Part shown: positions 24,376 through 27,342 of the stretch, one piece after another | Layout: every line of letters begins with the position of its first letter | Numbering within the stretch: the first letter of the stretch is position 1 | Source of the DNA: Clostridia bacterium | Lineage (GTDB): Bacteria; Bacillota_A; Clostridia; Oscillospirales; CAG-272 | DNA length: 27,342 nucleotides | Direction: 5' to 3' | NCBI GenBank assembly: GCA_017632155.1 | Contig: JAGBRZ010000105.1 | Coordinates: forward strand, 1 to 27,342 | The notes under the pieces: model-generated | Database searches by the model: none | Told to the model about the DNA's origin: nothing | Seen by the model: the letters and a program-made list of their open reading frames with translations, nothing else | Position numbers and translations under genes: made by a program

Positions 24376-24980
24376 GTCTTTTCCACAAAAAGGCGATAAA
24401 AAAGCGACAGTGTGAAAACAAAAAGGCTGAGTGACGTGCCGTACCGCAGGAGAAGGTAGACCGAAAACATCCAAAGAATTACTATACTCAAAAAAGTGGT
24501 CACAGAAAGTATTCTCGCAGATATCCGCGGACCGAGAATCGACGTCAGCACGACAGAAAGCATTCTTCCGCCGTCGAATCCCTCGGCGGGAATGAGATTA
24601 AGAAGTCCAAGCATTACCGAAACTGACAAAAACCATTCACCGAATTCGCTATAATATCCGCGGTGATCGGAAAAGATGAATACAGCAAGTGCGGAAAGAA
24701 AATTCGTTGCTGGGCCTGCGGCACAAAGAAGGAATTCCTTCGGGTATGAGATCAGAGAGCCGCGAACTTTTAGTGAAGCACCAAAAAGTCCGACGTCAAG
24801 TGAGCGAAGGGGGATGCCGAGAAGTGCCGCAGACATCAGATGTCCGCATTCGTGAACAATCGCGCCGCCAAGAGCCGGAAGCACTACTCCCACAGGCTGA
24901 AAGACGAGCATTATGCAAAATATCAGTGCGGGCAGGATACCTATTCGAAGTATCCTTTCGGATCTTGAGCTATTTTTCAT
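24372..24980 (-). CDS. M50-family site-2 protease-like membrane metallopeptidase (SpoIVFB-type)
   Basis: The ~202-residue multi-pass protein carries HECGH (H43, E44, H47) in a hydrophobic helix and EGFDGGRM with D136, the two metal-binding sites of M50 intramembrane proteases. FLLCAAGPATNFLSAL between them is the usual helix of this family. Such enzymes cut membrane-embedded regulators such as pro-sigma or anti-sigma factors; SpoIVFB is the closest functional model by size, but the substrate is unknown. I start at the ATG at 24980 (MKNSSRSER), preceded by AAAGGAG at 8 bases. A longer in-frame reading reaches past the divergent gene's start and lacks an SD. It is divergent to the HAD gene. Confidence 0.87.
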   Translation of the reverse strand: MKNSSRSERILRIGILPALIFCIMLVFQPVGVVLPALGGAIVHECGHLMSAALLGIPLRSLDVGLFGASLKVRGSLISYPKEFLLCAAGPATNFLSALAVFIFSDHRGYYSEFGEWFLSVSVMLGLLNLIPAEGFDGGRMLSVVLTSILGPRISARILSVTTFLSIVILWMFSVYLLLRYGTSLSLFVFTLSLFYRLFVEKT

Positions 24981-25009
24981 TAAAAACACTCCTTTTTTCG
25001 GCAAAAATC

Positions 25010-25038
25010 TTGTCTTTAAAATGGATTTATGATAAAAT
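25010..25038 (+). promoter_or_regulatory. Sigma-A promoter of the HAD gene
   Basis: TTGTCT, 17 bases, TAAAAT on the plus strand, 30 bases before the HAD ATG. It sits in the 88-base divergent gap; I find no convincing promoter for the M50 gene on the other strand. Confidence 0.7.
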
Positions 25039-25068
25039 ATATAAGATAAACTCAAAGGAGTATGACAA

Positions 25069-25719
25069 ATGGATCGATCAAAAATCAAATGGATATTCTT
25101 TGATATGGGTCACACGTTGCTTGACGAGGATGAGGTTCATATCGCACGCCTTGAAGAAGTGACCGAAGAGCTTGCGGAAATGGGCAAGACCTGCCCGCCC
25201 GTCGAAGAAATGCTTGCGGAAATGATAGATTTCGGCACAAAGGGTGCGCGAAGCCCCTTTGGAGAAGTCGCAAAGAAATACGGCGCCAAAAAGAAATATC
25301 CCTATAATCCCGCGCTCGAAGCTCCCTTCCCCGAAACCGAGGAGTGTCTGCGCAGACTTTCGAAAAAATACAAGCTCGGCATTATCGCAAATCAGCGCGG
25401 AGGCTCCGCGCACAGACTTCAGCAGCACGGATTGATGAAGTATATCGACATCGTTTATTCAAGCGAGGAGATGGGGCGTTCTAAGCCCGCACCCGATCTC
25501 TTTCTTTCGGCTCTTTCTGCCGTCGGGTGCGCTCCCGAGGAAGCTTGTATGGTCGGTGACCGCATTGACAACGACATTCGTCCCGCCAAGAAGCTCGGTA
25601 TGATGACAGTAAGACTCCGTCAAGGATTCTTCCGCAACCGAACACCCGAAAGCGAATTCGATATCCCCGATGCCGATATTGAATCCATCGGCGATCTTCC
25701 CCGTGTATTCGGACTATAA
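25069..25719 (+). CDS. HAD-superfamily hydrolase-like protein with altered motif I
   Basis: The 216-residue cytoplasmic protein has the HAD layout. Motif I is FFDMGHTLLD with nucleophile D12, then a helical cap at about 20-85. Motif II is IIANQRGG (N108; the usual Thr/Ser is Ala). Motif III is K139 in SKPAPDLF, and motif IV is GDRIDNDI (163-170). The second Asp of the standard DxDGT, which acts as acid/base in phosphatases, is replaced by Gly (DMGHT). A DxG-type motif I occurs in some HAD groups, but it makes an ordinary phosphatase activity uncertain. AAAGGAG precedes the ATG by 8 bases. It appears monocistronic; the next gene has its own promoter. Confidence 0.88.
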   Translation: MDRSKIKWIFFDMGHTLLDEDEVHIARLEEVTEELAEMGKTCPPVEEMLAEMIDFGTKGARSPFGEVAKKYGAKKKYPYNPALEAPFPETEECLRRLSKKYKLGIIANQRGGSAHRLQQHGLMKYIDIVYSSEEMGRSKPAPDLFLSALSAVGCAPEEACMVGDRIDNDIRPAKKLGMMTVRLRQGFFRNRTPESEFDIPDADIESIGDLPRVFGL

Positions 25720-25764
25720 AATCAAAAAATCATAAAAAATCCACAAAAATATTCCAAATTCCTA

Positions 25765-25793
25765 TTGACAATCATCTGACCGTGTGATATAAT
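25765..25793 (+). promoter_or_regulatory. Consensus sigma-A promoter of the DUF1836-nfeD unit
   Basis: TTGACA, exactly 17 bases, TATAAT, with TGA giving an extended -10. It lies 43 bases before the DUF1836 ATG. Confidence 0.88.
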
Positions 25794-25835
25794 AAATTCA
25801 GAAGATAAAATATTCGGAAAGGAGTGCAATAAATA

Positions 25836-26423
25836 ATGAACCTTCAAATCAACGAAGAACTTATCCCCGGTACAATACTCAACCGTAAAGATATGGGGGA
25901 CGTTACAGGTCTTGAATTCCTTAACAAGATCTTTTACATTTCGGACGGCGTTATGCTGACGCAGATCCGCGAGATCTCGGGCATTGACGGCTCCACCCTT
26001 CAGAACTGGACAAAGAGAGGATGGGTCGCCAACGCAAGGCTGAAGCGTTATAATATCGATCAGGTCGCGCATATTCTTATTATTAATATGCTTCGCTCCT
26101 GCATGCAGCTTGACAAGATCGCGTTTCTCGTTTCCTATATCAACGGACGTGTTTACGACGAATCCGACGACATCATCCGCGATTCGCAGCTTTACGACTA
26201 CATCTGCCGTATTCTCGACAAGCTGATGCATGCCGGAGAGATATCTCCCGACAGCACAACGCTGAAAGATACCATTGAAAAGATCACCTCGGGATACGAG
26301 GAAAAGGTCTCGGGCGCGCGCAGACGACTCAACACCGCCCTCGAGATCATCATCATCGCATACTACGCATCGATCATCAAGTCACATTCCGATGCCATGG
26401 TCGATAAGTTGATGCACAGTTAA
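25836..26423 (+). CDS. DUF1836-domain protein with MerR-like helix-turn-helix
   Basis: The 195-residue protein matches the DUF1836 pattern: DGVMLTQIREISGIDGSTLQNWTKRGWV at about 37-64, then a RYNIDQVAHILIINMLR helix. The first part looks like a MerR-like winged helix-turn-helix, so a DNA-binding role is plausible, but the family has no established function that I know of. The C-terminal half is alpha-helical (about 110-190). AGGAG lies 11 bases before the ATG. It opens a plus-strand unit with the NfeD-like gene 38 bases downstream. The strong promoter suggests constitutive expression. Confidence 0.86.
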   Translation: MNLQINEELIPGTILNRKDMGDVTGLEFLNKIFYISDGVMLTQIREISGIDGSTLQNWTKRGWVANARLKRYNIDQVAHILIINMLRSCMQLDKIAFLVSYINGRVYDESDDIIRDSQLYDYICRILDKLMHAGEISPDSTTLKDTIEKITSGYEEKVSGARRRLNTALEIIIIAYYASIIKSHSDAMVDKLMHS

Positions 26424-26461
26424 ACCACCTTTGCATTTTCACACGGAAAGGAAGATAACTT

Positions 26462-27049
26462 ATGATTAATTGGTGGAATGAACTTCTGCTTATCCAGCAG
26501 ATATTTGCACTTATCGCTCTCCCCTCGACCCTTCTTATCGTTATTCAGACCGTACTTATGCTTATCGGCATCGGCGGTGACGGCGGTGCGGATGCGGACG
26601 TTGACATCGATGACGGAATTGAAGTTCCCGATGACGGTCTTGCAATTTTCAGCGTCAGAGGCGTTACCTCTATGCTCTGTATCACCGGTTGGGTTGCGGT
26701 CGCGCTCCTTGAAACATCGCTTCCCCAGGGCGTTTCGATAGCTATCGCAATTCTTTGCGGCGTTGCAACTCTCATCGGTATGGCGTATCTTATGCGTGCG
26801 GTATACAGACTGCAGTCGAGCGGCAACATTGATATCGAAAACTGCGTTGGCAAGATCGGCGAGGTCTATATTCCGATTCCCTCAACCGGAAACGGCTCGG
26901 GCAAGGTAAACCTTACCGTTCAGGAAAAATTCAGCGAATTCACCGCTATCACTACCGCGGGTGAGCAGCTCAAAACAGGCTCTTTTGTAAGAGTTGTGGC
27001 TGTGGGCCCCTCCGGCGTGCTCGTTGTCGAGCCTATCGACAAAAAATAA
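26462..27049 (+). CDS. NfeD-family membrane protein (C-terminal OB-fold)
   Basis: The 195-residue protein has hydrophobic helices at about 12-36, 66-85 and 90-112, then a soluble beta-rich domain (CVGKIGEVYIPIPSTGNGSGKVNL ... TGSFVRVVAVGPSGVLVVEPI) typical of the NfeD OB-fold. An acidic, Asp-rich linker (ADADVDIDDGIEVPDD, about 44-59) lies between the first two helices. NfeD proteins often work beside flotillin-like or SPFH proteins in membrane organisation; none is visible here, though the window ends just downstream. GGAAAGGA precedes the ATG. It is co-directional with the DUF1836 gene, with no promoter between them. Confidence 0.85.
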   Translation: MINWWNELLLIQQIFALIALPSTLLIVIQTVLMLIGIGGDGGADADVDIDDGIEVPDDGLAIFSVRGVTSMLCITGWVAVALLETSLPQGVSIAIAILCGVATLIGMAYLMRAVYRLQSSGNIDIENCVGKIGEVYIPIPSTGNGSGKVNLTVQEKFSEFTAITTAGEQLKTGSFVRVVAVGPSGVLVVEPIDKK

Positions 27050-27083
27050 AAATCTATAATTACTAAAAAGGTTCTCTACTCCC

Positions 27084-27342
27084 ATGAACTACGAACGCAA
27101 CAAAAAGTATTTTTCTCAGCATCTCAGTACACTTCCTATCATCATTTCTGCGGCTTGTTTCGGTCTTGGCTTTTTGATGGTGGTAATTCTCGCAAACACC
27201 CGTGGCATACCGGGTTATATTATGACCCCCGCAGGTCTTACTCTTATCGCCGTCGGCGCCTTCATCTTCATCGTTCGCTCTGCAAGAAAGATCCCCGACG
27301 GTGAGATCAGCGAGCAGACAGGTAAACTTTACGAAACATTCC
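27084..27342 (+). CDS. Two-TM membrane protein, partial (N-terminal 86 aa)
   Basis: The frame opens with MNYERNKKYFSQHLS and runs off the right edge. Two hydrophobic helices follow, about 17-37 (PIIISAACFGLGFLMVVIL) and 47-65 (TPAGLTLIAVGAFIFIVRS), then a charged segment. AAAGG lies ~12 bases before the ATG, a weak SD. The gap to the NfeD-like stop is 34 bases, so it is probably in the same unit. I do not recognise it; the missing C-terminus would decide. Confidence 0.65.
   Translation, partial: MNYERNKKYFSQHLSTLPIIISAACFGLGFLMVVILANTRGIPGYIMTPAGLTLIAVGAFIFIVRSARKIPDGEISEQTGKLYETF

Noticed and set aside
24981..25088. 36-codon N-terminal extension of the M50 peptidase
   Set aside because: It would cross the divergent promoter and overlap the HAD gene's start. 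The ATG at 24980 has a good SD (AAAGGAG) and fits the family.
1..27342. CRISPR arrays, tRNA/rRNA genes, T-box or other known riboswitches, transposases, prophage genes
   Set aside because: I looked in the intergenic gaps on both strands. The repeats found are palindromic and irregular, not equal-spaced; no cloverleaf or T-box core (TGGN) is evident; no mobile-element gene is present.

Overview
This window looks like chromosome from an uncultured, probably gut-associated Clostridia (Bacillota; Oscillospirales-like by general feel, not proven). The support is: consensus sigma-A promoters (TTGACA-17-TATAAT) in AT-rich gaps, GGAGG-type ribosome binding sites, gene content of a Gram-positive anaerobe (S41 protease and M23 hydrolase beside ftsEX, a PucR-type regulator, a DUF1836 protein, an NfeD protein), and mosaic intergenic hairpin repeats of a kind I associate with gut Clostridia. 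No tRNA, rRNA, CRISPR array, integrase or transposase is visible.

Layout. 1-181: the N-terminal end of a P-loop kinase-like gene on the minus strand. 182-529: a mosaic palindromic repeat and a promoter, no gene. 530-2145: a two-gene minus-strand unit, a QueG-like Fe-S protein followed by a single-pass membrane protein. 2229-6965: a giant secreted surface protein (about 1578 aa) with beta-helix repeats, Cys-rich repeats and Ig-like YDG/MBG-type domains. It has its own promoter and is bracketed by two near-identical 44-48 bp direct repeats that double as terminators. 7120-14497: a seven-gene minus-strand operon, pucR-like regulator > ftsE > ftsX > coiled-coil M23 hydrolase > S41 protease > greA > lysS. 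14697-15446: rsmE with its own consensus promoter. 15588-17966: a polar amino-acid ABC importer (binding lipoprotein > permease > ATPase), with an ArgR-box-like palindrome in its promoter. 18142-23509: uvrB > small membrane protein > uvrA. 23635-24123: a CYTH-domain protein. About 24190-24375: a cluster of hairpins, possibly a repeat or a structured RNA. 24372-24980: an M50 site-2 protease-like protein. On the plus strand: a HAD-family protein (25069-25719), then DUF1836 > NfeD-like > a partial two-TM membrane protein (25836 to the right edge).

How the genes fit together. The ftsEX operon is a cell-wall remodelling unit. FtsEX is an ABC-like complex that in other bacteria activates periplasmic or extracellular murein hydrolases, and the next gene encodes a coiled-coil M23 enzyme of the right design with its metal ligands intact. 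The three transporter genes form a complete importer; a hairpin after the binding-protein gene probably gives that protein an excess over the membrane parts. uvrB and uvrA encode two of the three nucleotide-excision-repair subunits, with an AT-rich membrane-protein gene between them.

Nothing here is clearly a new biological system. The most interesting items are the direct repeats bracketing the surface-protein gene, the two hairpin-mosaic regions, the ArgR-like operator, and the foreign-looking gene inside uvrBA. Several upstream start codons were replaced with later ATGs because the Shine-Dalgarno sequence falls between the two.
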